64,000 nt of DNA from Candidatus Aerophobetes bacterium Ae_b3b. Lineage in GTDB: Bacteria > Aerophobota > Aerophobia > Aerophobales > AE-B3A. The notes below the pieces were generated by a model. The model was given only the letters and a program-made list of their open reading frames with translations, searched no databases and was not told the origin of the DNA. The stretch lies in NCBI GenBank assembly GCA_005223085.1, contig NJBP01000001.1, forward strand, positions 1-64,000, written 5' to 3'. The position numbers and the translations under genes are program-made. This document shows, piece by piece, positions 1-9,455 of the stretch (positions within the stretch are counted from its first letter, which is position 1; every line of letters starts with the position of its first letter).

Positions 1-87
1 CCTCATTTAGTAGAGATGGCTCATAGATTAGACATAGGCTATAGGGTATTTGATATAAATGGGAGAGAGTATTCCAAGCCTAGTTAG
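1..87 (+). CDS. C-terminal end of an unidentified protein (truncated by window edge)
   Basis: An open frame runs from the first base to a TAG at 85-87 and encodes about 28 residues (PHLVEMAHRLDIGYRVFDIN, then GREYSKPS). The composition looks like real protein and the stop lies 12 bases before the start of the next gene, so this is probably the 3' end of a co-directional gene. The family is not recognisable from so short a tail. Confidence 0.5.
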   Translation, partial: PHLVEMAHRLDIGYRVFDINGREYSKPS

Positions 88-99
88 TAGGATGTTAAG

Positions 100-1359
100 T
101 TGAATTTAAGAGAGCGTTTTTTAGAAATAATGCGTAATTTCAACACTAACATAAGAAGCATTAAATGGGAATTTGGGTATTGGGGAAAGACAATAAACAA
201 TTGGTATAATCAAGGATTAGCCAAAAAGAACCCCGCGACAATTCCATCTGAATTTACCAGTCCTACCGCATCCCTGTATACAAAAGCGTGGACCTGCGAA
301 AATAAATTTATATATAAAAATGGCATTAAAGGCTTTCCTGGAGGAATAGCAATAATGGCTGGAGGCCTTTATTGGCCCACGCAAGGGTTTCCACTTGATA
401 GTGATGTGAAAGATTATTTCAATATGGATCAGACTCAACGGTTAGCAGATGTAAATTTACTTTTTTATCCTATGTTTGAACCAAAAACATTAGAAGAAGA
501 TGAAAAGTATTTAAAATACATAGATGTTGATGGTGTTACAAGACTTTTCTTAAAAGAAACAGCGACAATGCCATCTGGTTGGGATTATCCTATAAAAGAT
601 GAGAAAAGTTGGGAAAAAATGAAAGAAGAGAGACTAAATTTTAATAATATTAGGGAAAGATTACCTAAAAACTGGGATGAATTAGTTAAAGAGTATAAAA
701 GTAGAGATTATCCATTAGTTTTGGGTGGATATCCACATGGTTTTTTCGGTACTCTGGCCCATTTACTCGGGTATGATGGCCTATTTTATGCTTATTTTGA
801 TAAACCGAAATTAATTCGTGATATGCTTAAAACTTTTACAGAGTTGTGGATAGCTGTTTATTCTGAGGTTTTAGCTGATGTTGAGATAGATGCAGTCCAT
901 ATTTGGGAAGATATCTCCTTTGGTAGAGGACCAATGGTATCACCCAACGTTATTAAAGAGTTTATGCTCCCTTATTATAAAAGGTTTACTAGTTTTTTGA
1001 AAAGCAAAGGAATTAACATCATACTCGTTGATACAGATGGTGATTGTATGGACATAATACCTTTATTCATAGAAGGTGGAATTACAGGTATGTATCCATT
1101 TGAGGTTAGCTGTGGGATGGATATTGTGGAGGTGAGGAAAAAATTTCCAAAATTACAGATGTTGGGAGGAATTCCTAAATCAGATATATCTCTTAATGAA
1201 AAAAGAATAGATAGAATCTTAGAACCGGTAGAAGAGGTTTTGAAAACCGGCGGCTACATTCCCTTTGGGGATCATCTCATACCTCCAGAAGTTCAATGGA
1301 ACCATTTTAAATACTATAGAAATGAATTAAATAGTATCATTGATAAATTTGGCAAATAA
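100..1359 (+). CDS. Uroporphyrinogen decarboxylase (URO-D)-like family protein
   Basis: The 419-residue product resembles the large bacterial URO-D-like family (MtaA/CmuA-type methyltransferases and many uncharacterised homologues), not HemE itself. Typical stretches are HIWEDISFGRGPMVSP near residue 268, ILVDTDGD followed by the glycine-rich IEGGITGMYPFEV near 308-335, MLGGIPK near 360 and GGYIPFGDH near 385, in the order expected for this TIM barrel. It lacks the haem-pathway N-terminal Arg motif seen in true HemE. In related catabolic loci such proteins are thought to act on methylated or corrinoid-linked substrates, but no corrinoid protein is visible here. TTG at 100 is the longest start; ATG at 130 is an alternative. 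The next gene, a cupin isomerase, lies 88 bases downstream. The substrate is unknown. Confidence 0.75.
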   Translation: MNLRERFLEIMRNFNTNIRSIKWEFGYWGKTINNWYNQGLAKKNPATIPSEFTSPTASLYTKAWTCENKFIYKNGIKGFPGGIAIMAGGLYWPTQGFPLDSDVKDYFNMDQTQRLADVNLLFYPMFEPKTLEEDEKYLKYIDVDGVTRLFLKETATMPSGWDYPIKDEKSWEKMKEERLNFNNIRERLPKNWDELVKEYKSRDYPLVLGGYPHGFFGTLAHLLGYDGLFYAYFDKPKLIRDMLKTFTELWIAVYSEVLADVEIDAVHIWEDISFGRGPMVSPNVIKEFMLPYYKRFTSFLKSKGINIILVDTDGDCMDIIPLFIEGGITGMYPFEVSCGMDIVEVRKKFPKLQMLGGIPKSDISLNEKRIDRILEPVEEVLKTGGYIPFGDHLIPPEVQWNHFKYYRNELNSIIDKFGK

Positions 1360-1447
1360 TGTTTATTGTGAACTGTTAAGAGCTGGAAGTTAAGACTAAC
1401 AGGAGTTATTAGCAGGTGCCAAGCGATGTTGTAAAGGAGAAAGGAAA

Positions 1448-2674
1448 ATGAAAGATGCACAGCTAAGAAAGTCGGTCCTACAGGGCTATGAAGAAGGTGA
1501 GGGAATTTTTAGATTAGCTCCAACCTGGGTTCCCAGATCCTTTCTTGTGCCTGGGGGAAGAATTAAGTTAGCCCCAGAGGATCTTTATATTCTTGGTGCT
1601 GATCGGGGAGGAATTGATGAAAGATGGCTTGCTTCTGTAACACGCGCTGATAATCCAGGAGCTCCTGAGGATGAGGGCTTAAGTTATATTGTGTTAAATA
1701 ACAAAAAAATAATACTCTTAAAAGACGCAATTGAAGTGAAAGGAAACCTTATCTTAGGGAAAGAAACTATGGAAAGATACGGAGGGTGGAAAATATTAAC
1801 CAAATTTTTTGATAATTTGGGTCCAATTCCTCATCATCTTCACCAGGACAATGAGGAGGCCTCCCTGGTAGGTCGAGAAGGAAAACCCGAAGCATACTAT
1901 TTCCCACCCCAACTTAACTTTATTGAAAATCGATTCCCTTACACCTATTTTGGTTTAGAGCCCGGTACAACAAAAAAGGATATCAAAAGGTGTCTAGAGC
2001 GTTGGAATGAGGGTGACAACGGCATACTAAACTATACAAGAGCCTACAAGATTCAACCAGGAACAGGTTGGTTTGTTCCCCCGGGTATTTTGCATGCTCC
2101 GGGTTCCTTAGTTACTTATGAAGTCCAGTGGGCATCGGATGTGTTTGCTATGTTTCAATCTCTGCTCGAGGGTAGACCAGTGCCATGGGATCTTCTGGTA
2201 AAAGATGTTCCACCTGAGAGACATCAAGACCTTGATTTTATTATTGATACAATTGATTGGCCGGCAAATGTTGATGAGCGCTTTAAAGAAAACCATTATC
2301 TGGAGCCGGTACCTGTAGCTAACAGGAAGAGCGAAGGATATCAAGAAAGATGGATTGTTTATGGGACAAAAGATTTATTTAGTGCAAAAGAACTGATTGT
2401 ATCCGCAGGCAACAATGTAACCATAAAAGATAACGGTGCTTATGGATTAGTTGTAGTACAGGGTCACGGAACCGTTGGCAAACTAGCTGTAGAGTCTCCC
2501 ACGATGATCAGATACAGGGATTTGACCCATGATGAGTTGTTTGTTTCGCTTGAAGCAGCAAGAAACGGGGTAACCATTACAAACAATGGCCATGAGAACT
2601 TAGTAGTTTTAAAGCATTTTGGCCCCGGGACAAATCCGGATGCCCCGCTAATCGGGGACGACGTCCTCAATTAG
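1448..2674 (+). CDS. Cupin-fold sugar isomerase-like protein (mannose-6-phosphate isomerase related)
   Basis: The 408-residue protein looks like a type I phosphomannose-isomerase relative. The likely metal-binding set is visible: PHHLHQ (His129, His130, His132), KPEAYYFPP (Glu148), and PPGILHAPGS (His216). These match the His/Glu cupin pattern of the family. The C-terminal part (about 300-400) looks like a second beta-rich cupin. It is probably a cytosolic, metal-dependent sugar or sugar-phosphate isomerase, but the usual PMI sequence context is weak, so the substrate is open. The ATG at 1448 follows AAGGAGAAAGGAAA, a strong ribosome-binding site. It may share a transcript with the URO-D-like gene. 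Its 3' end overlaps convergent alr by 27 bases. Confidence 0.65.
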   Translation: MKDAQLRKSVLQGYEEGEGIFRLAPTWVPRSFLVPGGRIKLAPEDLYILGADRGGIDERWLASVTRADNPGAPEDEGLSYIVLNNKKIILLKDAIEVKGNLILGKETMERYGGWKILTKFFDNLGPIPHHLHQDNEEASLVGREGKPEAYYFPPQLNFIENRFPYTYFGLEPGTTKKDIKRCLERWNEGDNGILNYTRAYKIQPGTGWFVPPGILHAPGSLVTYEVQWASDVFAMFQSLLEGRPVPWDLLVKDVPPERHQDLDFIIDTIDWPANVDERFKENHYLEPVPVANRKSEGYQERWIVYGTKDLFSAKELIVSAGNNVTIKDNGAYGLVVVQGHGTVGKLAVESPTMIRYRDLTHDELFVSLEAARNGVTITNNGHENLVVLKHFGPGTNPDAPLIGDDVLN

Positions 2675-3823
2675 GGATTTTACCTTAAATGGTTTCCCAT
2701 TTTTTATAAAGACCTTGGATACTCGAGGTTTGTCAACCATACAGATGATTTCATAATTAATGGTTCCGGTTTTTTCGGCGATCTCTTCCATAGATATGTT
2801 TTTTCCCTCCTGCCTACCCCAGAGAACAACTTCCTCGCCTACTTGTACTCCAGGGATGTTCGTCACATCTATCATGCATAGATCCATGCAAATTCTTCCA
2901 ATTATAGGAGCTCTTCTTCCTCTAACCAGGACTTCTCCTGTGTCAGAAAGAAGCCTGGGATAGCCATCTGCATATCCCACCGGTAAAGTGGCCACTGTGG
3001 TCTCTTTGATTGTAGTGTATGCCCTTCCATAGCCTATGCTTTCACCGGTACCCACCTTCTTTATGAAAATGATCTTTGTCTTAAATTTCGCCACTGGCTT
3101 CAATTTGATGGTCCTTTTGGCGAGAGGTAAAGGAAACAGTCCGTAGATAGTTATGCCTGGTCTTACTATGTCCAGATAGGTATAAGGTAGGTCAAGAATA
3201 GCCGCACTATTTGCCATATGCTTGAGAGGAACGTGTATGTCTTCTTTTTCCAGTTCGTTTACTACTCTTTTATACTGAGCAAACTGCAGCTTGGTATAGC
3301 TCTTATCTTCCTCATCAGCGGCAGCAAAATGGGTATAGAGACCTTCGATCTCAATATTATTCATTTTTTTTACTCTTTTAATAAAGTCTAAAGCCTCCTC
3401 TGATTTAATTCCTAATCGTCTCATACCTGTATCAATCTTTATGTGAATTCTGGCATTTTTTTTATATTTTACGGCAGCCTGAGATAATGCCTTGACGGTC
3501 TGAAGATCACAGATAGTAGGAACAAGATCATAAAAAAGAAGGAGATCTATCTGGTCTTCCGGAGTAAGTCCCAGGACCAGAATGAGAGCTTCAATACCTG
3601 CCTTGCGTAATATTATCCCTTCCTCTAATGCCCCAACTCCCAACCAGGTGGCACCACTTTCTAAAGCTACCCGTGATATTTCGATGGCATCATGTCCATA
3701 AGCATTCGCCTTGACTACAGCCATGATTTCAGAGTTCTTTCCCGCTATTCTTCTTATAGTTTTGATATTGTGAGTAACAGCATCGAGATCGATCTCCAAC
3801 CATACTCGTCCTAAATTATCCAC
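2648..3823 (-). CDS. alr: Alanine racemase
   Basis: Interconverts L- and D-alanine with PLP, supplying D-Ala for peptidoglycan. The 391-residue length is normal. The PLP lysine is Lys38 in AVVKANAYGHD, and the catalytic tyrosine of the other face is Tyr265 in SIGYGRAY; the fold-III barrel and the C-terminal beta domain (VRGRRAPIIGRICMD, near 308) are both present. It lies 21 bases after ddl on the same strand, so the two D-alanine enzymes are probably cotranscribed. The protein may act with the upstream amine-metabolism cassette, but a cell-wall role is the plain reading. Confidence 0.95.
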   Translation of the reverse strand: MDNLGRVWLEIDLDAVTHNIKTIRRIAGKNSEIMAVVKANAYGHDAIEISRVALESGATWLGVGALEEGIILRKAGIEALILVLGLTPEDQIDLLLFYDLVPTICDLQTVKALSQAAVKYKKNARIHIKIDTGMRRLGIKSEEALDFIKRVKKMNNIEIEGLYTHFAAADEEDKSYTKLQFAQYKRVVNELEKEDIHVPLKHMANSAAILDLPYTYLDIVRPGITIYGLFPLPLAKRTIKLKPVAKFKTKIIFIKKVGTGESIGYGRAYTTIKETTVATLPVGYADGYPRLLSDTGEVLVRGRRAPIIGRICMDLCMIDVTNIPGVQVGEEVVLWGRQEGKNISMEEIAEKTGTINYEIICMVDKPRVSKVFIKNGKPFKVKSLIEDVVPD

Positions 3824-3844
3824 CCACAGACCCTTTCTTTTTCT

Positions 3845-4807
3845 TTATTGTGCCGCCCTTTTCATAGCTAGTTCTATCATTCTCCTAAGTAGCTTTGGGA
3901 ATTCGTAACCAGCCGCAAGTGCGGCTTTTGGGAGAAGACTTGTCGCCGTCATTCCTGGATTGGTATTAGCCTCTAAAACATAAAGATTTCTATCTTCTTC
4001 AATTAACATATCAATCCTGGCCACAATATCTAGATTTAAAGCCTTGAAAGCCTGAAGTGCCAGTAGTTGAGCTTTCTCATATAGCTTTTTCGGAAGCCTG
4101 GCCGGGACAATATATTGTGTCTGTCCCTCGGTATATTTTGATTTAAAATCATAAACTCCCCTTTTGGGTACTATTTCTACAACTGGTAGGGGTTCTAAGT
4201 CAGATCCCAGTCCCAAAATTCCCACTGTTACCTCTGTTCCTCTCAAATATTTTTCCACAAGCAAACATTTCCCGTATTTCATAGATTCTTTGATTGAGGA
4301 TTTTAGGCTCATTTTTTCGTTGATTACCTTTAAGCCCACACTCGAACCTTGCAGAGCTGGCTTCAAAACCATCGGGAGACCAAGTTCTTCCCCTAGTTTT
4401 TTAATGAAATTATCTAAGTATCCTTCTCTGGTAATTTCGTCTTGAGAAATCACCTTCCAGGGCGGGGTTGGAATGCTCTCACTTTTAAATATTTTTTTAG
4501 CCATTACTTTATTTAAAGCTAAAGCACTACCTAGGACGTCCGGCCCGGTAAACGGTATTCTCATCAGTTTGCACACGGCCTGAATTGTTCCATCTTCCCC
4601 CCATCCTCCATGTAAGGCAAGGACAGCCACATCAATTTTTTCCCTTTCAATTTTTTTTAGCATCTTGCGATCGACATCCATCTTTACCACATCTAACCCT
4701 TCATCTTTTAAGGTTTTGTATATCGCCTGCCCACTTTTCAAAGAAACTTCACGCTCTTCCGATTCTCCTCCGCACAAGATGCCTATTTTTTTGCCGGCCA
4801 ATGACAT
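3845..4807 (-). CDS. ddl: D-alanine--D-alanine ligase
   Basis: ATP-grasp enzyme joining two D-Ala for the peptidoglycan stem. The 320-residue protein starts with the family motif GKKIGILCGGESEEREVSLKS, has the substrate-loop HGGWGEDGTIQ near residue 66, the ATP-binding PMVLKPALQGSSVGL near 145, and the metal-binding YVLEANTNPGMT near 285. The usual loop is HGxxGEDG; here Gly-Trp-Gly replaces the common 'GxxG' spacing but the acidic residues are kept. ATG at 4807 is preceded by AAAGGAGACCACAG. It is cotranscribed with alr downstream; about 90 bases separate it from the XRE-cupin regulator upstream. Confidence 0.94.
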   Translation of the reverse strand: MSLAGKKIGILCGGESEEREVSLKSGQAIYKTLKDEGLDVVKMDVDRKMLKKIEREKIDVAVLALHGGWGEDGTIQAVCKLMRIPFTGPDVLGSALALNKVMAKKIFKSESIPTPPWKVISQDEITREGYLDNFIKKLGEELGLPMVLKPALQGSSVGLKVINEKMSLKSSIKESMKYGKCLLVEKYLRGTEVTVGILGLGSDLEPLPVVEIVPKRGVYDFKSKYTEGQTQYIVPARLPKKLYEKAQLLALQAFKALNLDIVARIDMLIEEDRNLYVLEANTNPGMTATSLLPKAALAAGYEFPKLLRRMIELAMKRAAQ

Positions 4808-4899
4808 CTGTGGTCTCCTTTTGTGTTTGCCTCTCCAGCTCTCTATATTGTAGCAGTATTTTGAAGATTTATACGCTTATCGAGGGACTTTCCCCAAGA

Positions 4900-5508
4900 T
4901 TATTTTTGTTTATTCTTCGAACTCAATTCTCTTCTTCTAAGGAAGTTTAAACCTCCCCAGAAGGATGGTGGGGTCATGGCCCAAATTGAGATTACTTTTC
5001 CTCTTCCAGTATTCTTAAACCTATGGGGAATACGGCTCTGAAAATAGATACTGTCACCCTCTTTTAGACAATATCTTTCCTTTCCTAATCTCACCTCTAA
5101 CTCACCCTTGATGACATATCCACATTCCTCCCCACTGTGCGTTATCAGTTCATTTTCCTCATTTTTTTCCTCTTCTGGCTCAATCTCCACCAACAAGAAT
5201 TCAATTTTCTTGTTTGGGTCTGGTGAAAGTAGTTGATAAATGACGTGAGAACTTGAAAATATAGTGGTCTTCTTTCTTTGCTTTTTTTTCATCACCGGCC
5301 AGGGCTTAAGAGTGGCTTCTGTAAAAAAAGATGCAATGGGTACTTTTAAAGCACCTGAAATTTTCATTAGGCTGTTAAGAGAGGGACTAATGAGATTTCT
5401 TTCTACCTGACTGATAAGGCTACTGGTTAGGTTGGTCTTTTTAGATAATTCCTTGATACTCATATTCCTTGCCAGCCGGAACTCTCTTATAGTCTTTCCG
5501 ATTTTCAT
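4900..5508 (-). CDS. XRE-family transcriptional regulator with C-terminal cupin sensor
   Basis: A 202-residue regulator. Residues 1-65 are a Cro/C1-type helix-turn-helix (IREFRLARNMSIKELSKKTN, then LISQVERNLISPSLNSLMKI); residues 105-180 are a small cupin (THSGEECGYVIKGELEVRLG, then EGDSIYFQSRIPHRFKNTG). This arrangement is that of PuuR/SinR-cupin regulators, which often control amine, amino-acid or alkylphosphonate uptake and catabolism. It lies between the aminotransferase and ddl-alr on the same strand, so it may control the transporter-aminotransferase cassette; that link is inferred from position only. Confidence 0.85.
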   Translation of the reverse strand: MKIGKTIREFRLARNMSIKELSKKTNLTSSLISQVERNLISPSLNSLMKISGALKVPIASFFTEATLKPWPVMKKKQRKKTTIFSSSHVIYQLLSPDPNKKIEFLLVEIEPEEEKNEENELITHSGEECGYVIKGELEVRLGKERYCLKEGDSIYFQSRIPHRFKNTGRGKVISIWAMTPPSFWGGLNFLRRRELSSKNKQK

Positions 5509-5628
5509 CTTATTTAGTCACCTCTGAGCATTTTATTGAAAAATTAAGTTTAGATTAATAATTTAATATATAATAAAATAACCTGGGAAAATGTCAAGTC
5601 CGTTTGTCCAATTTCAGGAAAAAGGTGG

Positions 5629-5692
5629 GTAGCCGCAGGCTTTAGCCTGCGGAAAACTGCCCAAAATAGCAGAACCTAAACGTTGCGACTAC
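5629..5692. repeat. GTAG...CTAC palindromic element, copy A (core only)
   Basis: Starts GTAGCCGCA and ends TGCGACTAC, with an internal perfect 9-bp hairpin (CCGCAGGCT at 5633-5641 and AGCCTGCGG at 5644-5652). The same bounded core occurs near 18.5 kb and 34.1 kb. It sits in the 325-base gap 5509-5833, whose remainder holds no recognisable gene; AT-rich DNA near 5550-5580 may contain the XRE-cupin promoter. Confidence 0.75.
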
Positions 5693-5833
5693 CGTACTTT
5701 GCCACGCAAGCGCAGGTGCTTGCAAAGACAAATTAGGCAAAGACGGGCAGGAATTTAATCTGGTAGGAGAAATTAGGCGTGAGACAAGATAAAAATTTTT
5801 CAAGCCTGAAAGATAGACATTTCGTTTCTTAAC

Positions 5834-7210
5834 TTATCTTTCTACCAAAGCTTCCTCTATAGCCTCTCTGAAGGCACTAGCTCCATCTTTAATAGCTTCT
5901 TCGGTAGTGATAAGAGGAGGACATGTTTTGATAGTAGCTCCTCCAAAACCAACGGGTGCGAAAAGCATTAGTCCTTTTTCCACAGCGTTTTCGACTATCT
6001 TGGAAGCCAGTTCTCCATCGGGCTCTTTGCTTCCATTTCTTACAATATGAACTCCATATACCAATCCCTTACCGTAGACTGCTCCAATAATATGGGAAAA
6101 ATCTTTTCTGATCTCCTCAAGCACATGAAAAAGAAATTCTCCTACTTTCTCGGCTCTTTGTGCAAGATTTTCTCTCTCGATGATTTCTAAATTGGCAAGA
6201 GCTGCAGCTACACACACAGGATTACCAGTGTGGGTACTAGTCATACTCCCAGGAGGGTATAAATCCATTACTTCCTTCCTGCCTATGACAGCTGATAGAG
6301 GTAAAGAAGAGGTAATCCCTTTTCCGCAGCAAATTAAGTCAGGAATCACCTCATAATGTTCAAAACCAAACATCTTTCCTGTTCTTCCAAACCCTGCCTG
6401 TATTTCATCAAATATTAGAAGTACTCGATTTTCTTTACACCACTGAGCTAATTTTTTTACATATTCTTTGGGCATGAAACAGGCTCCACCACCCTGGTAA
6501 GTCTCACTGATTACTCCAGCAATCTGATCTGGAGTTACACTTTTTTTCTTGAGAGTCGTTTCAAACACTTTAAAACTTCTATCTTCACATCGAAAATCTC
6601 CCGGGAATGGAACCTGGTGAAAATTGGGATCTAAATTTACAATCCAACTTTTTAAAGAGGGAATTCCCCCTATCATTTGAGCTCCTAAAGTTCGTCCATG
6701 AAAAGCACCTTCAAAAGAAATAATTCCTATTTTTTTATTTCCTTCTATTTCTTGTCCCCAAGTCTGAGCTAATTTTATAGCACATTCCGCTGCTTCCGAA
6801 CCAGTAGTCAACAGAAAGACCTTATCTAGGCCTTCTGGGGCAAGTTTTGACAATTTCTCTACCAAACGGGCTCGAAGTTCGCTGGGAAAACAATAATTAT
6901 GTAACAGTCCGTGGTTTACCTGATTTACAATAGCTTCTTTTATCTCTTCTCTTCCATGACCAGCCGAGGCAACCAAAACTCCAGAGCTCCAATCCAGCCA
7001 CATATTGCCATACTTATCGTACACCTGAATCCCTTCAGCCCTATTCCAGACTACCGAAGGTTGTCCCCCCATAGAATTGGGCTCATATTTTCTTAGATCT
7101 TTTAGAATCTTCATTGAATCTGACACAGGTATTTTAGTGACTATCCGCCTATAAGCAGTATCTACTTTCTTAACTAATTTCGGCTTCAAATCATAAGTTT
7201 TTCCTACCAT
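5834..7210 (-). CDS. Class III PLP-dependent aminotransferase (omega-amino acid / GABA aminotransferase-like)
   Basis: The 458-residue protein has all marks of the class III fold: VASAGHG near 83, TTGSEAAECAIKLAQ near 136, FEGAFHGRTLGA near 165, the cofactor aspartate region LLIFDEIQAGFGRTG near 264, and the PLP lysine in ICCGKGITSSLPLSAVIG near 295. It would transfer an amino group from an amine or omega-amino acid to an oxoacid in the cytosol. The N-terminal extension of about 40 residues recalls agmatine/4-aminobutyrate-type enzymes. It follows the ABC permease genes on the same strand after a 151-base gap and precedes a PuuR-like regulator, pointing to catabolism of an imported amine; the substrate cannot be read from sequence. 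Confidence 0.88.
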   Translation of the reverse strand: MVGKTYDLKPKLVKKVDTAYRRIVTKIPVSDSMKILKDLRKYEPNSMGGQPSVVWNRAEGIQVYDKYGNMWLDWSSGVLVASAGHGREEIKEAIVNQVNHGLLHNYCFPSELRARLVEKLSKLAPEGLDKVFLLTTGSEAAECAIKLAQTWGQEIEGNKKIGIISFEGAFHGRTLGAQMIGGIPSLKSWIVNLDPNFHQVPFPGDFRCEDRSFKVFETTLKKKSVTPDQIAGVISETYQGGGACFMPKEYVKKLAQWCKENRVLLIFDEIQAGFGRTGKMFGFEHYEVIPDLICCGKGITSSLPLSAVIGRKEVMDLYPPGSMTSTHTGNPVCVAAALANLEIIERENLAQRAEKVGEFLFHVLEEIRKDFSHIIGAVYGKGLVYGVHIVRNGSKEPDGELASKIVENAVEKGLMLFAPVGFGGATIKTCPPLITTEEAIKDGASAFREAIEEALVER

Positions 7211-7361
7211 TTTTGCTCTCCCATTTTCTGTAAATTATCACAAAATGCTGACAGAACTTCTCCTTCTCACTTATCGCAAGGTTGACAAAGTGTTTTCTTT
7301 CACTTGGCTGGTCAAGGGATTAAATCATTCTCTCTATCCACAAAAAAGAAAGGCAAGATCC

Positions 7362-8204
7362 TTACTTTATTGCTCCCAGGGTTAAACCTCTTACCAGATA
7401 TCTCCGTAGCAACAGGGCAAACAACATTACAGGAAGATAAATGACCACGGAAGTGGCGCACAATTTTCCCCAGAGAACCATTCTATCAGTAATAAACCCG
7501 GCCGCCGCAACTGGTAAAGTCTTTGCCTCAATATTGGTGAGGATCAAGGCAAACAAAAACTCATTCCATGAAAAAATAAAGCAGAGGACTGCAGAAGCTG
7601 CTATTCCCGGCGCCGTCAAAGGTAGAACAATTTTGCAAAAAGCACCGAAGCGGGAACAACCCTCTATCATTGCAGATTCATCTAGGTCTTTAGGAATCTC
7701 ATTAAAAAATCCTCTCATCATCCAAATTACAAAGGAAAAGTTAAAAGTCATATACGCAATTATCAAAGCTACCCTCGTGTCAATCAGGTGAAGAGTCTTG
7801 AAAATTAAAAACAGTGGCAAAATAACGGAGATAGGAGGAGCCATTCTGGATGTTAAAAAGTAGAAAGCCAGATTCTCGCCTCCCGGGATTCTGAATCTTG
7901 AAAAGGCATAAGCTGCTGGTACGCCAACGGCTAACGAACAAATTGTACTGACACTGGCAATAATAAAACTGTTCCAGAGTGCTTTTCCAAGATGTTTTTC
8001 TAGAAAAATAGAGACGTAATGTTCCCCGGTGGGTCTGAACCACCAGCTTGGGGGCATCTTTGGTATAAGAATGTCAGGTTTAACGGATGTAAGTACAGTC
8101 CATACTACGGGAACTGAGAAAAAAACCACAATTATTGCCACAAGAAAATACCGGACTACTCCCCAGATATGTTGAGCGCTCATTTTTTCCTTAGAGATTG
8201 TCAT
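7362..8204 (-). CDS. ABC transporter permease, carbohydrate type (MalG family)
   Basis: A 280-residue inner-membrane permease with about six membrane segments. The coupling (EAA) loop is DLDESAMIEGCSRFGAFCKI, then VLPLTAPGI, near residue 185, and the C-terminus RYLVRGLTLGAIK is characteristic of CUT1 permeases. It pairs with the preceding MalF-type gene, with a four-base ATGA overlap at 8201-8204. The two would form the channel fed by the binding protein at 9456-10790. No ATPase gene lies nearby, so a shared MsmK/MalK-type ATPase encoded elsewhere is likely. Confidence 0.93.
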   Translation of the reverse strand: MTISKEKMSAQHIWGVVRYFLVAIIVVFFSVPVVWTVLTSVKPDILIPKMPPSWWFRPTGEHYVSIFLEKHLGKALWNSFIIASVSTICSLAVGVPAAYAFSRFRIPGGENLAFYFLTSRMAPPISVILPLFLIFKTLHLIDTRVALIIAYMTFNFSFVIWMMRGFFNEIPKDLDESAMIEGCSRFGAFCKIVLPLTAPGIAASAVLCFIFSWNEFLFALILTNIEAKTLPVAAAGFITDRMVLWGKLCATSVVIYLPVMLFALLLRRYLVRGLTLGAIK

Positions 8205-9067
8205 CGAGCTCCTCGGAACAGTCTAATGAAAACATTAGCTAAAAATATAATTATTGCCAACAAGATTATAGACAATGCAGCCGTCCGCCCCATTTGAAAG
8301 AACTTGAAACCTCTAATGTAGGCAAAGAAACCGAAGACAGATGTAGCAGAACCCGGCCCCCCATACGTCATAACAAATATTTTGTCCACAAATCTCAGTC
8401 CATCTATGGTTCTTAGCAAAAGCCCTATCAACAATACAGGCTTTAAGGTGGGCAAAGAAATATATCTTTGGATTTGCCACCAAGAGGCACCGTCAACTTC
8501 ACTTGCTTCTGTTAGCTCCTCAGGAATCGCCTGCAGACCTGCAAGGACTATTAATACGATGAATGGCGTCCATTGCCAAATATCTGCCAGTATTACAGAG
8601 AAGAGAGCGAGCCTCGGTTTTACTAACCAGGGCTTACCGGATAGTCCTATCAAATTAACCATATAATTAGCAAGCCCCCACTCGGCATTAAAGATCCATC
8701 TCCAGATTAGGCCAGCTATCACCGGACACATGATCATAGGGAACAAAAGAAGTCCCCTCACTACTGCTTTACCTCTGAATTCACTGTGTATTAAAAAAGC
8801 AATGGCTAATCCTAAAATGAATTCAAATCCAACACAGGTAACCAAATAAATTCCAGTAACTCTCAAGGAATTCCAAACGTCCGGATTTCTAAAAATTCCG
8901 AGATAGTTTTGGCCGCCCACAAAATGTTTGCCCCTGAAAGTAGTTAGATTCCACTCGTGGAAGCTAAGGAGGACATTATAAATAAATGGATATACTGTGA
9001 TAGTGGCCATCACTATAAAGGCGGGCAAAAGGTAAAAAAAAGGTTCAATCTTCTTTCTATTTACCAT
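8201..9067 (-). CDS. ABC transporter permease, carbohydrate type (MalF family)
   Basis: A 288-residue permease. It begins with a membrane segment (FFYLLPAFIVMATITVYPFI) and carries the EAA loop ELTEASEVDGASWWQIQRYI, then SLPTLKP, near 185-210. The usual P-loop-like YGGPGSATSV near 238 is present. It is the first of the two permease genes in this cassette and ends inside the MalG-type gene. The 388-base gap between it and the upstream binding-protein gene contains two RNA hairpins, a layout that usually lets the binding protein be made in excess. Confidence 0.92.
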   Translation of the reverse strand: MVNRKKIEPFFYLLPAFIVMATITVYPFIYNVLLSFHEWNLTTFRGKHFVGGQNYLGIFRNPDVWNSLRVTGIYLVTCVGFEFILGLAIAFLIHSEFRGKAVVRGLLLFPMIMCPVIAGLIWRWIFNAEWGLANYMVNLIGLSGKPWLVKPRLALFSVILADIWQWTPFIVLIVLAGLQAIPEELTEASEVDGASWWQIQRYISLPTLKPVLLIGLLLRTIDGLRFVDKIFVMTYGGPGSATSVFGFFAYIRGFKFFQMGRTAALSIILLAIIIFLANVFIRLFRGAR

Positions 9068-9278
9068 GACACTATTTATACCCTACTCTTTCCTCACAGC
9101 TTTTGTAAAATCTACACTTCCGCTTGCTCGTCAACATGCCACGCCTCTCCTCGAGGAGAGTTAGCTATCCTGCAGTATTGCTTAAAACTTCACAAAAATC
9201 TTTTCCTCATTAATGTAAAGCTGTAATTTAAATTATTGAAAATCCTATACGGCAAAAGCAATCATGAGAGGGTCTACC

Positions 9279-9309
9279 AAAAATAGTTTGGGTAGGTGAA
9301 ACTATTTTT
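9279..9309 (-). promoter_or_regulatory. AT-rich intercistronic hairpin
   Basis: A perfect 11-bp inverted repeat, AAAAATAGTTT (9279-9289) and AAACTATTTTT (9299-9309), with a 9-base loop, lies between the binding-protein gene and the permease genes. It could weaken read-through or stall exonucleases. It also resembles an operator, and sequence alone does not decide between these. Confidence 0.5.
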
Positions 9310-9405
9310 AATTAATTTACCAGTAATTTTCTATTCTTCTCTCATACGAAATGATGAAATTATCATTACAAATTTTAAGAACCAAATCAAGAATTTATAT
9401 GGAGT

Positions 9406-9435
9406 GAGAGAAGGAGCAAAATTACTCCTTCTCTC
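9406..9435 (-). terminator. Stem-loop just after the binding-protein gene (mRNA stabiliser or weak terminator)
   Basis: A perfect 11-bp stem, GAGAGAAGGAG (9406-9416) and CTCCTTCTCTC (9425-9435), begins about 20 bases after the stop of the binding-protein gene on the minus strand. No U-run follows, so full Rho-independent termination is doubtful. A 3' RNA shield or partial terminator fits the malE-type arrangement. The rest of 9068-9455 holds no recognisable gene. Confidence 0.55.
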
Positions 9436-9455
9436 TTTTCTCCTTTAATCAATCT

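Noticed and set aside
4585-4950. 121-residue plus-strand ORF across ddl and its leader
   Set aside because: Opposes ddl in its coding region and is rich in Ser/Phe/Leu, the usual shadow of a minus-strand gene.
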